Of a stretch of DNA of 64,000 bases, positions 16,448 through 25,175 are shown piece by piece. The DNA comes from Natrinema hispanicum (GTDB taxonomy: Archaea; Halobacteriota; Halobacteria; Halobacteriales; Natrialbaceae). The stretch is taken from contig NZ_SHMP01000003.1 of the NCBI RefSeq assembly GCF_004217335.1, positions 372,001 through 436,000 of the forward strand, written 5' to 3'. Within the stretch, counting starts at the first letter, position 1; each line of letters begins with the position of its first letter. The translations under genes and the position numbers were made by a program. A model generated the notes under the pieces. The model saw only the letters and a program-made list of their open reading frames with translations. It did not search any database and was not told the DNA's origin.

Positions 16448-17443
16448 ATGATCTCGAAGGGCTGTGAGCAGTGCGCGAAAGGGGGGAAGATGGTGCTGTT
16501 CGTCTACGGCTACTGCGACCAGCGCGACTGCTTTTACTGCCCGCTTGGCGAGAATCGTAAAAACGTCACCGACGTCTACGCCAACGAACGGCTCGTCGAA
16601 AGCGACGAGGACGTCCTCACCGAAGCCCACCGAATGGACGCACTCGGCACATCGATCACTGGCGGCGAACCCCAGGAGGCGCTGGGGCGGACCTGTCACT
16701 ACCTCGAGCTCCTCAAAGACGAGTTCGGCGAGGACCACCACACCCACCTCTACACCGGGATCACCGGGGGTCGCGAGAACATGCGCCGGCTTTCCGAAGC
16801 GGGCTTAGACGAGATTCGCTTCCACCCGCCCTACGAACAGTGGGGTGACCTCCATGGCACCGAATGGGAAGAGATCCTCTATATCGCTCGCGAAGAAGGG
16901 CTCACGCCCGCCTTCGAGATCCCCGGCATCCGCGCCGAGGAGGAGTTCCTCGAATTCCTCGATGAAGGCGCAGCGGAGTTCTGTAACGTCAACGAGTTCG
17001 AGATGAGCGACGGGAACTACCGTCGGATGCAGGAACAGGGGTACGAACTCAAGGAGGACCACATGAGCGCCGTCGACGGCGACCGCGAGGACATCCTCGA
17101 GGTCATGGGCGACCACGAGCGAGTCTACTTCTGTACCTCCGTGTTCAAGGACGCAGCCCAGCACCGCCGCCGCCTGAAACGCATGGCCCGCAACGTCCGC
17201 CGCGAGTTCGACGACATCACCGACGACGGCACGCTCGTCTACGGGAAGACCTATGCCGATCCTGAACGCTTCGAGGCGCTTGGTGTCCCCGAGGAGTTCT
17301 ACACAGTCAAGACGAACCACGTCGAGGTCGCCTGGTGGCTCTTAGAGGAGATGATCGAAGAAGGCGATCTCGAGGACGGTGAGATCGTCGAGCAGTATCC
17401 GACCTATGACGGACAAGTCGTCGAGCGGACGCCGTTAGCGTAG
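16448..17443 (+). CDS. Radical SAM protein (COG2108-like) with CX4CX2C cluster motif
   Basis: A 331-residue protein related to pyruvate-formate-lyase activating enzymes. An N-terminal CEQC (residues 6-9) precedes the cluster motif GYCDQRDCFYCPLG (Cys 23, 28, 31). A Gly-rich SAM motif follows (ITGGEPQEAL), then barrel strands (HLYTGITGG, GLDEIRFHPP, TPAFEIPG, CNVNEFEMSD). The spacing is CX4CX2C rather than the canonical CX3CX2C. Substrate unknown. ATG 16448 is chosen because CEQC and the cluster follow directly; upstream sequence is the DUF373 gene's promoter side. Its C-terminal codons are repeated 108 bp downstream. Confidence 0.85.
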   Translation: MISKGCEQCAKGGKMVLFVYGYCDQRDCFYCPLGENRKNVTDVYANERLVESDEDVLTEAHRMDALGTSITGGEPQEALGRTCHYLELLKDEFGEDHHTHLYTGITGGRENMRRLSEAGLDEIRFHPPYEQWGDLHGTEWEEILYIAREEGLTPAFEIPGIRAEEEFLEFLDEGAAEFCNVNEFEMSDGNYRRMQEQGYELKEDHMSAVDGDREDILEVMGDHERVYFCTSVFKDAAQHRRRLKRMARNVRREFDDITDDGTLVYGKTYADPERFEALGVPEEFYTVKTNHVEVAWWLLEEMIEEGDLEDGEIVEQYPTYDGQVVERTPLA

Positions 17444-17551
17444 GGACCACAAGCGGTTTTTGGTGCAGATTTTTGCGCGAGAGTGCGTCGAACGAACTCG
17501 AGCGGAAAACGGTGTACGTGGTAGGTCGTCGAGCGGACGCCGCCGGCCTGA
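17417..17551 (+). repeat. Radical SAM gene tail duplication around the element (copy B)
   Basis: Eighteen bases near the gene end (17417-17434, coding VVERTP) recur at 17525-17542. The gene ends VVERTPLA-TAG; the downstream copy reads VVERTPPA-TGA in the same register, so similarity at protein level extends beyond the identical bases. Between them is an element (core 17466-17514) starting CAGATTTTTGCGCGAG and ending CGAGCGGAAAACGGTG, clearly related to those after etfA and the PIN-KH ATPase gene. Confidence 0.8.
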
Positions 17552-17725
17552 TCGGGAACGAACAGGGTAAGCGCGCGGTCTTTTGCACCGTATAACGACC
17601 GTCCCGCAGCGTACAACACCCGAAAACGGTCGTTCCAGTCCGTTTCCGATCCGTTCGCCGTCGATCGAGTGGCAGCCGCTTATCGAGGCTGTAGTAATGG
17701 CGCTGTCCCAGAAGACGTGACTACG

Positions 17726-18436
17726 ATGCAATTCCGAAACGCCGCAGTTGTCGCCGTTGCACTGCTTGTGGCCCTCTCCGGGTGTAGTGCCCTCGGGGGT
17801 ACCCCAGCCGGTGAACCGGCAAACGAGACCGATACGAAGTCAGTGACCGAACCAGCCACAGACGGATCCGCCGATGCGAACACCACTTCGACTGCCGAAC
17901 CGAACGGAACCGAGGACGACACGAGCACGGATCGTAGCGATGACACCACCGATGCAGCGTGGTATCCGCCCGAAGAGCCGAATCGGCCGCTGGAAGACAA
18001 ACGCGAGGACCGAATCGAGTCCGTCACGTTCGTCGACAAAGTGCCCGCAGAAAGCGGTGACGGATACTCGAACTTCAACCTCGAGGTCGTCGCCAACACC
18101 AGCATGGAAGACGTTGATCCGGCTGAACACGGCGACTTAGAGGGCGAGCCGTACTTCTTCGTCAAGATCAACGAAGGCGAGGACAACCGGAAGATTATCG
18201 AACGAACGGACGAGGTTAGGATGGACGAAAACGGGACGTTCCACATCGACGTTCGACCGGCAGGGATCGAAGAATTCGGCGCGGGCCCGCTGACCGTCGA
18301 AGTCTTCCTGATGGACGAAGACAAAGACTGGGACGACATCTACGCCTCGGTTGGCACAGAGATTCAGTACACTCCGGATACGAGCGCCGACGGTTCGAAT
18401 TCGACCGCCACCGATTCGGAGTCAACCGAGAGCTAA
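17726..18436 (+). CDS. Secreted lipoprotein, haloarchaeal, function unknown
   Basis: A 236-residue protein with a signal peptide and lipobox (LLVALSGCSAL; Cys about residue 20) for lipid anchoring outside the membrane. A long acidic Thr/Asp-rich linker follows (about 25-85), then a globular domain of about 120 residues (ESVTFVDKVPAESGDGYSN, TFHIDVRPAGIEEFGAGPL, VEVFLMDEDKDWDDIY) and an acidic tail. ATG 17726 places the hydrophobic core correctly. A 9-bp inverted repeat lies upstream (17594-17602 with 17626-17634). It is convergent with the wHTH regulator. No specific family is recognised. Confidence 0.82.
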   Translation: MQFRNAAVVAVALLVALSGCSALGGTPAGEPANETDTKSVTEPATDGSADANTTSTAEPNGTEDDTSTDRSDDTTDAAWYPPEEPNRPLEDKREDRIESVTFVDKVPAESGDGYSNFNLEVVANTSMEDVDPAEHGDLEGEPYFFVKINEGEDNRKIIERTDEVRMDENGTFHIDVRPAGIEEFGAGPLTVEVFLMDEDKDWDDIYASVGTEIQYTPDTSADGSNSTATDSESTES

Positions 18437-18468
18437 GTATCGGCCCCGGATGGTAACGATCCGGTCGA

Positions 18469-19839
18469 TCAGTCGAAATTAGTCAGATCGACGCCAGGCA
18501 ACGTGATGAGATTCTCCCGTCCGATGCGGAGTTTCTCGATTTCGTCATCGTCGTCCATCTTCGACAGCAACTGCGAGACCTTGGCGTTCGACCAGCCGGT
18601 CTCCGAAACGATCGACGCCTGTTTCATCCGGCCGCCGTTTTGTTTGAGGAGACGGAGGACACGCTCCTCGTCGCTTAACAGCTCGGGGTCGACATCCTGA
18701 TGGGTGGCATCCTCGAACTCGAGACTGGTTCCGCGACCACGGTCAGCATCGTTTTCTCCTGCGACGGCCCCGTCAGCTGACTCCGAGCCGGCCAGAGAGT
18801 CCCCAGATCCGGATACGGACTCGGACCTGCTGGCGGTCTCCGTCGCTGGAGCAGCGTGCTCGTCGGTATCGCGGTCGCTGAACCCGAGCCGTTCGGGCAA
18901 CGGCAGTCGATCGATCGGGATCGGAAGCTCGGTCCTGCCGTCACGTTTCGCCAACAGGTAGCCACCGGTTCCGATGGTAGCGATGAGCACGAGGATACCC
19001 CCGATCAGCCAGCCAGACATCGACGACGGAAGGGTTCCGGTCCGAACGAACACGATCTCGAGTTCGTCGGCGGTAAACTCATAGGGACCATCCCAGGTGA
19101 GCGATGTCGGCGTCTCGAGGGCGTATTGAGGTGGTGTTTCGACGACGAGACGCTGTCCTGCGGTCAGTCCCATCCACGTTCCATCATCCGTCTGAAACGC
19201 ATCACCGAAGTGGATTCGATCACCGTCGACGGTCGCAAAGTTGGTCCAGGTAAACGAATAGGAGATCACCCCGATCCGGGCGTTCTCGGTGGTGGACTTT
19301 GATTCATCGCTGCCGTCACCGTCGGCCGGTGGCTCAATGATGCGCGGTTCGTCCCACTGGGTGTCTTTGATCGACATCTCGCGACCGGTTTCCCGTTGAG
19401 CGATCTGACGGAAGCGTTCGAACTGCTCGGGTGAGAGCCCAACAGTTCGCTCGCCGGCCGTGACCTGGTCGGCATACGCTCGAAACGAATCAGCTTCGCT
19501 CTCGTTCGTCAGGAGAAACCGACTTTCGATTGTCCATCGAACGTCCCCATTATCGCGAACGGTGAGCCGAATGACCTGCTTTGGCGTCGCTTCCGGAGTC
19601 GAACCAGTCGACTGTACTGCAGTGGGAACCGATACTGACTGATCGACTGACAACGCGTGAGAATCACTCGAAAGGGGAGACGCGACGTGGTCCAATGATA
19701 CACGGGACCGATCGGAACCTGCAGCCGTCTGTTCAAGCGCGGGGGAAGCGGCTGCACCCGGTATAGCGACCACCGTCCCGAGGAAAGACGCCACCAGGAG
19801 GGCTGAGAGGGCAACTGTGATGGCGGTGGATACCCGCAT
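18469..19839 (-). CDS. Membrane-spanning winged-helix regulator (DUF7345/DUF7343-like)
   Basis: A 456-residue protein from ATG 19839. Layout: signal peptide (ALSALLVASFLGTVVA), an extracellular beta-rich domain (about 75-265: IRLTVRDNGDVRWTIESRF, YSFTWTNFATVDGDRIHFG), one membrane span (WLIGGILVLIATIGTGGYLL), an acidic Ser-rich linker, and a C-terminal winged helix (SDEERVLRLLKQNGGRMKQA, ETGWSNAKVSQLLSKMDDD). The topology puts a sensing domain outside and DNA binding inside, a one-protein transmembrane regulator common in haloarchaea. Target genes are unknown; the convergent lipoprotein gene is the nearest candidate. Confidence 0.85.
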   Translation of the reverse strand: MRVSTAITVALSALLVASFLGTVVAIPGAAASPALEQTAAGSDRSRVSLDHVASPLSSDSHALSVDQSVSVPTAVQSTGSTPEATPKQVIRLTVRDNGDVRWTIESRFLLTNESEADSFRAYADQVTAGERTVGLSPEQFERFRQIAQRETGREMSIKDTQWDEPRIIEPPADGDGSDESKSTTENARIGVISYSFTWTNFATVDGDRIHFGDAFQTDDGTWMGLTAGQRLVVETPPQYALETPTSLTWDGPYEFTADELEIVFVRTGTLPSSMSGWLIGGILVLIATIGTGGYLLAKRDGRTELPIPIDRLPLPERLGFSDRDTDEHAAPATETASRSESVSGSGDSLAGSESADGAVAGENDADRGRGTSLEFEDATHQDVDPELLSDEERVLRLLKQNGGRMKQASIVSETGWSNAKVSQLLSKMDDDDEIEKLRIGRENLITLPGVDLTNFD

Positions 19840-20040
19840 GCGTATCAACGGGTGGTTTCCCGGGGGAAAAAACACTTTCCATCGAAAAATAAAGCGTTAC
19901 CAGCGGAAGCGAAGCGGCTCGAGGACGGAGAGCGCTTCTAATTCAGTGTCAATACATGATTAGGGCACGTTCATTTCTCAGCCTCGTGGGTCAATAGCAG
20001 TGCGACCAGTTTTTGTATCAGGAGAGGTTACGATTCGACG

Positions 20041-21270
20041 ATGAACCGCTCGATTCCGCCCCTCCTCGCATTACTTCTCGTCTCATCCCTGGCTGTCGTC
20101 CCAGGGATGGTGACATCCGGATCTTCAGCAGGTGCACCCGCAACGATGTCGGTTCAGCATGAGGTAGCGGCTATCGACCCGGCCGACTCCGGGCTCCAGC
20201 CAGTGTCGAATACGACGAACCGGCTCTCGCTCGAGGGAGCAGCCAGAAGCGAGTACGCCGAGTACGGCCCTGACCTTGGTGTCGCGCTCGCGAGCACGGA
20301 CGATGAGCTTCGGATCGATCACACCCAGTACGTCACGCTCGATCGACAGTTCAACAATGCAACCACCGAAGAACGGCGTGCATTGCTCCAAACCACATAC
20401 GACCGGCTGAAAGACCGCTCGAATACACTCAGGGAACGCGAAAAGCAGGCGGTGAGAGCACACGCTGCTGGGGACCTCTCGAGTAGACAATTGCTGAAAA
20501 CGTTGCTCCGAAATTATCAGGAAGCAGCAGCCCTCTCCGAAGCGTTCGATACACTCGAAGAGCGGTCGGATCGTGTTTCTGGGAGTTCACTATCGGTTGC
20601 AGACCAGCAAGACAAACTCAAGATGCATCGCACCCAAATCCGCGGCCAGCTTTGGTCGAGCGCGTATGGAAACGGAGCAATCGAGTATATCTCCGTCGAG
20701 ACATCCGAGAGCGGATACGTTCTCGAGACCCTCGACGAGGACTACCTCCGCGAAGCGACCCGATTCGACAACCGGGATACATCGATGTCGACCCAGTTCG
20801 CCAATCTCCCGGAGGCATACGGGCACAGCGATGACCTCTATCCCTGGGCGTACGATACGGGGCAGTCACCATCGGTGAGCGAATACACGACGGCACAGCT
20901 GTACCAGATCGACATCTCCCACGAGCAAGGCCAGCTCAAAGCGTACCTTGATGGCGGAACAGGAGACATTCATCGTGAGCTACAGACACTGATCCCAGAG
21001 ATCTTGCCACCGGTTCGGCAACAAGAGTGGCAGAAAGACGGGCTCGAAATCGTCGTCGACAAGACGGCCGCAAACGGCCCGCGGAAAGTGACTGTAACCA
21101 ACCGAGAGACCGGCGAGCCAGTTACAGCACCGATCACGATCAGCGACTTCGACGTCGGCGAAACGAACGCGGATGGCAGCCTCTGGTATGTCCCACCCAG
21201 TGGCGGATACGAACTCACGGTAGAGCGGCCGACGGGATCCAACGTCACCGTCCCCGTTTCGAATAGCTAG
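20041..21270 (+). CDS. Secreted/surface protein with helical core, DUF7096-like
   Basis: A 409-residue exported protein. Signal peptide at the N-terminus (LLALLLVSSLAVVPGMVTSG), then a region starting NTTNRLSLEGAARSEY, a long helical segment (about 95-185: RRALLQTTYDRLKDRSNTL, QLLKTLLRNYQEAAALSEAF), and a C-terminal Ig-like/carboxypeptidase-regulatory-like beta domain (RKVTVTNRETGEPVTAPITI to YELTVERPTG). No membrane anchor is clear at the C-terminus. The family call is tentative. It is divergent from the wHTH regulator, with a 200-base AT-richer gap between them that holds no gene. Confidence 0.75.
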   Translation: MNRSIPPLLALLLVSSLAVVPGMVTSGSSAGAPATMSVQHEVAAIDPADSGLQPVSNTTNRLSLEGAARSEYAEYGPDLGVALASTDDELRIDHTQYVTLDRQFNNATTEERRALLQTTYDRLKDRSNTLREREKQAVRAHAAGDLSSRQLLKTLLRNYQEAAALSEAFDTLEERSDRVSGSSLSVADQQDKLKMHRTQIRGQLWSSAYGNGAIEYISVETSESGYVLETLDEDYLREATRFDNRDTSMSTQFANLPEAYGHSDDLYPWAYDTGQSPSVSEYTTAQLYQIDISHEQGQLKAYLDGGTGDIHRELQTLIPEILPPVRQQEWQKDGLEIVVDKTAANGPRKVTVTNRETGEPVTAPITISDFDVGETNADGSLWYVPPSGGYELTVERPTGSNVTVPVSNS

Positions 21271-21309
21271 TGGTGCCGACCAGCGCCCGGTCGACGGGCA
21301 AGCGGACCT

Positions 21310-21318
21310 TTATACGGT
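21310..21318 (+). promoter_or_regulatory. TATA box for the pilin-like gene
   Basis: TTTATACGG lies about 27 bases before the ATG at 21341, the spacing expected for a leaderless haloarchaeal transcript. It supports ATG 21341 over the GTG at 21338 only weakly, as they differ by one codon. Confidence 0.6.
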
Positions 21319-21340
21319 AATACGCGGCCAGACGGTCGTG

Positions 21341-21838
21341 ATGGCGAACAAAGAGCCCAGCACGATCGCCAAGAGCAGGTCGCGCGGTATCAGCCAGGGT
21401 CTTGGTATCATCCTGCTGCTAGCGCTGACCGTCTGTCTGGCATCGATCGTCGCCGTTGGTGCTGGTGCGTGGGCGCTCGAGCCAGCCGGCCCAACCGCGA
21501 CGTTCGAACTCTCGGCTGACGGCGACAGCGCCGCGATCGTGATCGAACACCGCGCAGGAGATGACATCGACGTCGAGACGCTGTCGGTGACGATCGCAAT
21601 CAACGGCACGGAGCTGACCGCACAACCGCCGGTTCCGTTCGTCGGCGCGCGCGGGTTCGATGGTGCGCCCGACGGCCCGTTCAATGCGAAAAGCGATTCG
21701 ACGTGGACAGCAGGGGAGCGCGCCGGCGTTTCGATCGCGGGGACGAACAGGCCGACGCTTACAACAGGCGATTCGGTCACCGTCACGCTCGTCGTCGACG
21801 ATCGACAGGTAGCGACACTCGAGACGACAGCGAGCTAA
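21341..21838 (+). CDS. Type IV pilin-like (DUF1628-type) protein
   Basis: A 165-residue protein with a class III-type signal: basic N-terminus ending SRSRGISQGLG and a hydrophobic helix (IILLLALTVCLASIVAVGAG). The likely PibD cleavage is between RG and ISQG. The rest is a beta-sandwich (TFELSADGDSAAIVIEHRAG, VTVTLVVDDRQVATLE), as in archaeal pilin/archaellin N-terminal domain proteins. It may be a pilus subunit or a surface protein anchored by the helix. It is convergent with the methyltransferase gene. Confidence 0.82.
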   Translation: MANKEPSTIAKSRSRGISQGLGIILLLALTVCLASIVAVGAGAWALEPAGPTATFELSADGDSAAIVIEHRAGDDIDVETLSVTIAINGTELTAQPPVPFVGARGFDGAPDGPFNAKSDSTWTAGERAGVSIAGTNRPTLTTGDSVTVTLVVDDRQVATLETTAS

Positions 21839-21844
21839 GCGCCG

Positions 21845-22468
21845 CTATTCCGGCGCGCGGCCGATCGTCGTGATCGCGACGTCGGGATCGTACGATGGGC
21901 CCATAAAGGCGTGTTTGACGTCCTCGAAGCCAGCGGTCTTGAACATCTGATCGGCCTCGTACTCGTCATAGAAGAGCATGATCGAGTCAGCGAGCAGTTG
22001 ACTGACGACGTTATCGGGATAGTTCGGGCCGACGACGAGCACCTGCCCACCGGGTTTGAGGACGCGGCGGAATTCCCGGAGCGCAAGGATCGGGTTCGGC
22101 CAGTACTCGATCGAACCCGACGACCAGACGACATCGAACGTGTCGGTCGCAAACGGGAGTCGTTCGGCGTCGCCACGGTGGAAGTTCACCGGCGGCGCGC
22201 GTTTGCCGAACTTCTCGTAGGCCTGTGCGAGCTGGTGTTCGCTCTGGTCGAGCGCGTAGACCTCGTCGACGTGCTCGAGCAGCCCCTCGGTCGCGAAGCC
22301 GGTCCCACAGCCGACGTCGAGGACGGTCATCTCCTCCTCGATATCGAGCAGGGAGAGGGCATCGTCGCGCATCTCCTCGGTCCAGATGAAGGGGTTCACC
22401 TGATCGTAGACCCGCGAGAGGTACTTATAAAACAGTCGGGCACGGGCCTTGTTCTCGAGAAGTCCCAT
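21845..22468 (-). CDS. SAM methyltransferase, quinone-methyltransferase-like
   Basis: A 207-residue class I methyltransferase with motif I VLDVGCGTGFATEGLL, motif II region (DTFDVVWSSGSIEYW) and motif III (RVLKPGGQVLVVGP). The N-terminus RVYDQVNPFIWTEEMRDDAL resembles plant-type 2-methyl-6-phytylbenzoquinol methyltransferase (VTE3/MPBQ type), suggesting methylation of a prenylated quinol. Haloarchaea make methylmenaquinone, so this is a candidate, but the substrate is inferred only. Confidence 0.82.
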   Translation of the reverse strand: MGLLENKARARLFYKYLSRVYDQVNPFIWTEEMRDDALSLLDIEEEMTVLDVGCGTGFATEGLLEHVDEVYALDQSEHQLAQAYEKFGKRAPPVNFHRGDAERLPFATDTFDVVWSSGSIEYWPNPILALREFRRVLKPGGQVLVVGPNYPDNVVSQLLADSIMLFYDEYEADQMFKTAGFEDVKHAFMGPSYDPDVAITTIGRAPE

Positions 22469-22585
22469 TAGTAATCGATTTCGATCCGATCGACATATGT
22501 CTGCTGTTCTCGGCGCTATGAGATGCGACTAATAGGGGATTACCAGATATTCGAGAACGACAGCCACTGAGTCACTTTCGCAACT

Positions 22586-22598
22586 ACCATATACACGC
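22586..22598 (+). promoter_or_regulatory. Probable promoter of the A-ATPase operon
   Basis: An AT-rich box (CTACCATATACAC) lies about 30-35 bases before the ATG of atpH (22626), upstream of the first gene of the operon and inside the gap after the divergent methyltransferase. Spacing fits a very short leader. Confidence 0.45.
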
Positions 22599-22625
22599 TC
22601 TGGCAAACGTCTGATTGCTTAGAGT

Positions 22626-22958
22626 ATGCCGAGGCCAGAGGTTCTCGAACGAATTCAGTCGGCCGAAGACGAGGCCGACGAGATCGTCGCACTGGCAGAA
22701 AACGACCGCGACGAGCGAATAGCCGAGGCCCGGAAACGTGCCGAGGAAATTCGCACAGAAGCGGAACAGGAGGCGCAGGAGCTCAAGGAGCGCCGCCTGG
22801 AGGAGGCTCGCGAAGAGATCGATGCGGAATGCGAGCAGGTCCTCGAAGAAGGCGAACAGGAGCGCGCGGCACTCGCCGAGCGCGCCCGAAACCGGGTCGA
22901 CGAAGTGACCGACCACGTCGTCGAACTGTTCCAGGAGGACGTCCATGCTCAGACCTGA
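22626..22958 (+). CDS. atpH: A-type ATP synthase subunit H
   Basis: A 110-residue, almost fully charged coiled coil (IQSAEDEADEIVALAENDRD, AEEIRTEAEQEAQELKE). Subunit H pairs with E to form the peripheral stalks of archaeal A-ATPases. It is the first gene of the operon and overlaps atpI by 14 bases. Length and position match haloarchaeal AhaH. Confidence 0.9.
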   Translation: MPRPEVLERIQSAEDEADEIVALAENDRDERIAEARKRAEEIRTEAEQEAQELKERRLEEAREEIDAECEQVLEEGEQERAALAERARNRVDEVTDHVVELFQEDVHAQT

Positions 22959-25173
22959 ACGGATGAGCAAGGTCTCGGTGACCGGTTCCCGGGGCGTTAT
23001 GCCCACGGTCATCGAGACGATCCACGGACTGAACCTGGTACATCTCTCGGACTATGACGGCTCATGGGAGGGGTTCGACAACGGTAACCCCATCGCCGGT
23101 GCCGATCAGGCATCCGAGAAGCTGGTGACCGTCCGCGCCCTCGAGAGCACCCTGGACGTGTCGGCCGACGACGCCGAACCAGGGAGCATCGACGAGGGCT
23201 GGGAAGAGCGACTCGAGGAGATCCGCACGCGGGTCAACGAACTCGACGATCGCCGCGGCGAGCTCACCAACGAACTGCGGCAGGTCGACGAGAAGATCGA
23301 CCGCGTCGCGCCCTTTGCCGAACTGGGCATCGACCTCGACTTGCTGTCGGGGTACGAATCGGTCGACGTCGCCGTCGTTGAAGGCAACGTCGACGCAATC
23401 GACGAAGCCGTCAGCGCGTCCGACGAGATTCGGACCTTCGAGACGTTCACCGGTGGTGACGTCGTGGCGGTCGTCGCCGCACCCACCGAAGACGCCGGTG
23501 AGGCTCCGATCGACGACGCGCTCGTCGGCGTCGACGTCACCCGCCACGGGGTGCCCGAGACCGAACAGAGCCCCGAGGCGTACGTCGCCGATCTCGAGGA
23601 TGAAAAGCAGTCCCTCGAGACCCGACGTGACGAACTCGACACGGAGCTCGAGGAGATCAAGCAGGCGGAAGCCGACTTCCTCCTTCGCGTCGAAGAACAC
23701 CTCACGATGGAGGTTCAGCAGGCGGAAGCGCCGCTGCAGTTCGCGACGACCGATCGCGCGTTCGTCGCGGAAGGCTGGATCCCGACCGGCGACTACGACC
23801 GACTCGTCGCTGCGTTGAGCGACGCGGTCGGCGACAGCGTCGAGATCGAAGAACTCGAGCGGGCCGATTACGACCGCCACGGCGCACACGCCCACACTGA
23901 AACGGATCTGGAGGGCACGCAGTCGGCGGCCGACGAAGACGAATCGCCCGCCGACGCGGACGAGCAGCAGCAGAAGGCAGTTACTGACGGCGGATCGACG
24001 GTCACGATGGGCGACGAGCCGCCGACGGTACAGGACAATCCGGGTCCGGCAAAGCCGTTCGAAGTGCTGGTGCAGGCAGTCAGCATGCCGAAATACAGCG
24101 AGTTCGATCCGACGATCTTCCTGTTCCTGACGTTCCCGTTGTTCTTCGGGTTCATGATCGGTGACGCCGGCTACGGCATCATCTACATGGCCATCGGGGG
24201 CTACATGGTAACGCAGGTCGACAACGACGCGATCTCCAGTCTCGGCGGTGTCGCCGTCTGGGCTGGTCTGTTCACGACCATCTTCGGGTTCGTGTACGGC
24301 GAAATCTTCGGCCTGCACGTCCTGGGCGCAGTCGTCTGGAGCAACGTCGAACTGCTGCCGCTGAACAAGGGACTCGAGCCGGCAGCCGCCGACTTCGCGC
24401 TTGGCTGGATGGTCATTAGCGTGCTGGCCGGGATTCTCCACCTCAACATTGGATACATCCTGGACTTCTTCGAGAACCTTAGCCACGGCTTCAAGGATGC
24501 CCTGTTCCACAGCGGATCGTGGATCCTGATGCTCAACGGCATCTGGATCTGGATCTTCTCGACCCAGGGCGAGGCCGCGAAGCCGGACTTCCTGTACGAG
24601 ACGTTCGCAAGCGGCGGACCGTTCCCGATTGGCTTCACTGGGTTCTCCGGACTGGGACTGTTCACCGTCCCAGGACTCGGGTTCGAGCTGACAGCACCGC
24701 TGCTCATGTTCCTGATCGGCCTCGTGATGCTGATCGTCAGCGAACCCGTCGAGGCCGTCGAAGCGCTCGACGTCGTCGTGAACGTCTTCTCGTACACCCG
24801 GATGGGCGCAGTGTTGCTCGCGAAGGCCGGTATGGCGTTCGTGGTCAACCTGCTGTTCTTCGGCGCGTACGAGGACCCCAACGGCGAGTTCCACTTCCTT
24901 CGAACGCACGAGCCGAGCTACGTCGCCGAACACTACGGCGAGGGTGCTGAGGTCGTCTTCAACGGCCTCATGCACTCGGGCACTGCTGCCCTACTCGGCG
25001 GACTTGTGATTCTCGTACTCGGACACGTGGTCGTGCTAGCACTTGGCGTGACAAGCGCCGGCTTACAGGCCGTTCGTCTCGAGTACGTCGAATTCTTTAA
25101 CAAGTTTTATGAAGGCGGTGGGGAGAACTACGAACCGTTCGGAACCGATCGAAACCACACTGAGGACTACTAA
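22945..25173 (+). CDS. atpI: A-type ATP synthase subunit I (membrane subunit a)
   Basis: A 742-residue subunit a homologue. The N-terminal half (to about 370) is a soluble coiled-coil arm that meets the peripheral stalk; it ends with an acidic low-complexity insert rich in Glu, Asp and Gln (about 315-350). The C-terminal half has about eight spans that form the proton half-channels beside ring subunit K (FDPTIFLFLTFPLFFGFMIG; VVVNVFSYTRMGAVLLAKAG holds the likely essential Arg). It starts inside the end of atpH. Confidence 0.94.
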   Translation: MLRPERMSKVSVTGSRGVMPTVIETIHGLNLVHLSDYDGSWEGFDNGNPIAGADQASEKLVTVRALESTLDVSADDAEPGSIDEGWEERLEEIRTRVNELDDRRGELTNELRQVDEKIDRVAPFAELGIDLDLLSGYESVDVAVVEGNVDAIDEAVSASDEIRTFETFTGGDVVAVVAAPTEDAGEAPIDDALVGVDVTRHGVPETEQSPEAYVADLEDEKQSLETRRDELDTELEEIKQAEADFLLRVEEHLTMEVQQAEAPLQFATTDRAFVAEGWIPTGDYDRLVAALSDAVGDSVEIEELERADYDRHGAHAHTETDLEGTQSAADEDESPADADEQQQKAVTDGGSTVTMGDEPPTVQDNPGPAKPFEVLVQAVSMPKYSEFDPTIFLFLTFPLFFGFMIGDAGYGIIYMAIGGYMVTQVDNDAISSLGGVAVWAGLFTTIFGFVYGEIFGLHVLGAVVWSNVELLPLNKGLEPAAADFALGWMVISVLAGILHLNIGYILDFFENLSHGFKDALFHSGSWILMLNGIWIWIFSTQGEAAKPDFLYETFASGGPFPIGFTGFSGLGLFTVPGLGFELTAPLLMFLIGLVMLIVSEPVEAVEALDVVVNVFSYTRMGAVLLAKAGMAFVVNLLFFGAYEDPNGEFHFLRTHEPSYVAEHYGEGAEVVFNGLMHSGTAALLGGLVILVLGHVVVLALGVTSAGLQAVRLEYVEFFNKFYEGGGENYEPFGTDRNHTEDY

Positions 25174-25175
25174 CA

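Noticed and set aside
23062-24975. 637-codon minus-strand open frame across atpI
   Set aside because: Antisense shadow of a high-GC gene; no family motifs, Val/Asp/His-rich composition typical of mirrored haloarchaeal codons.
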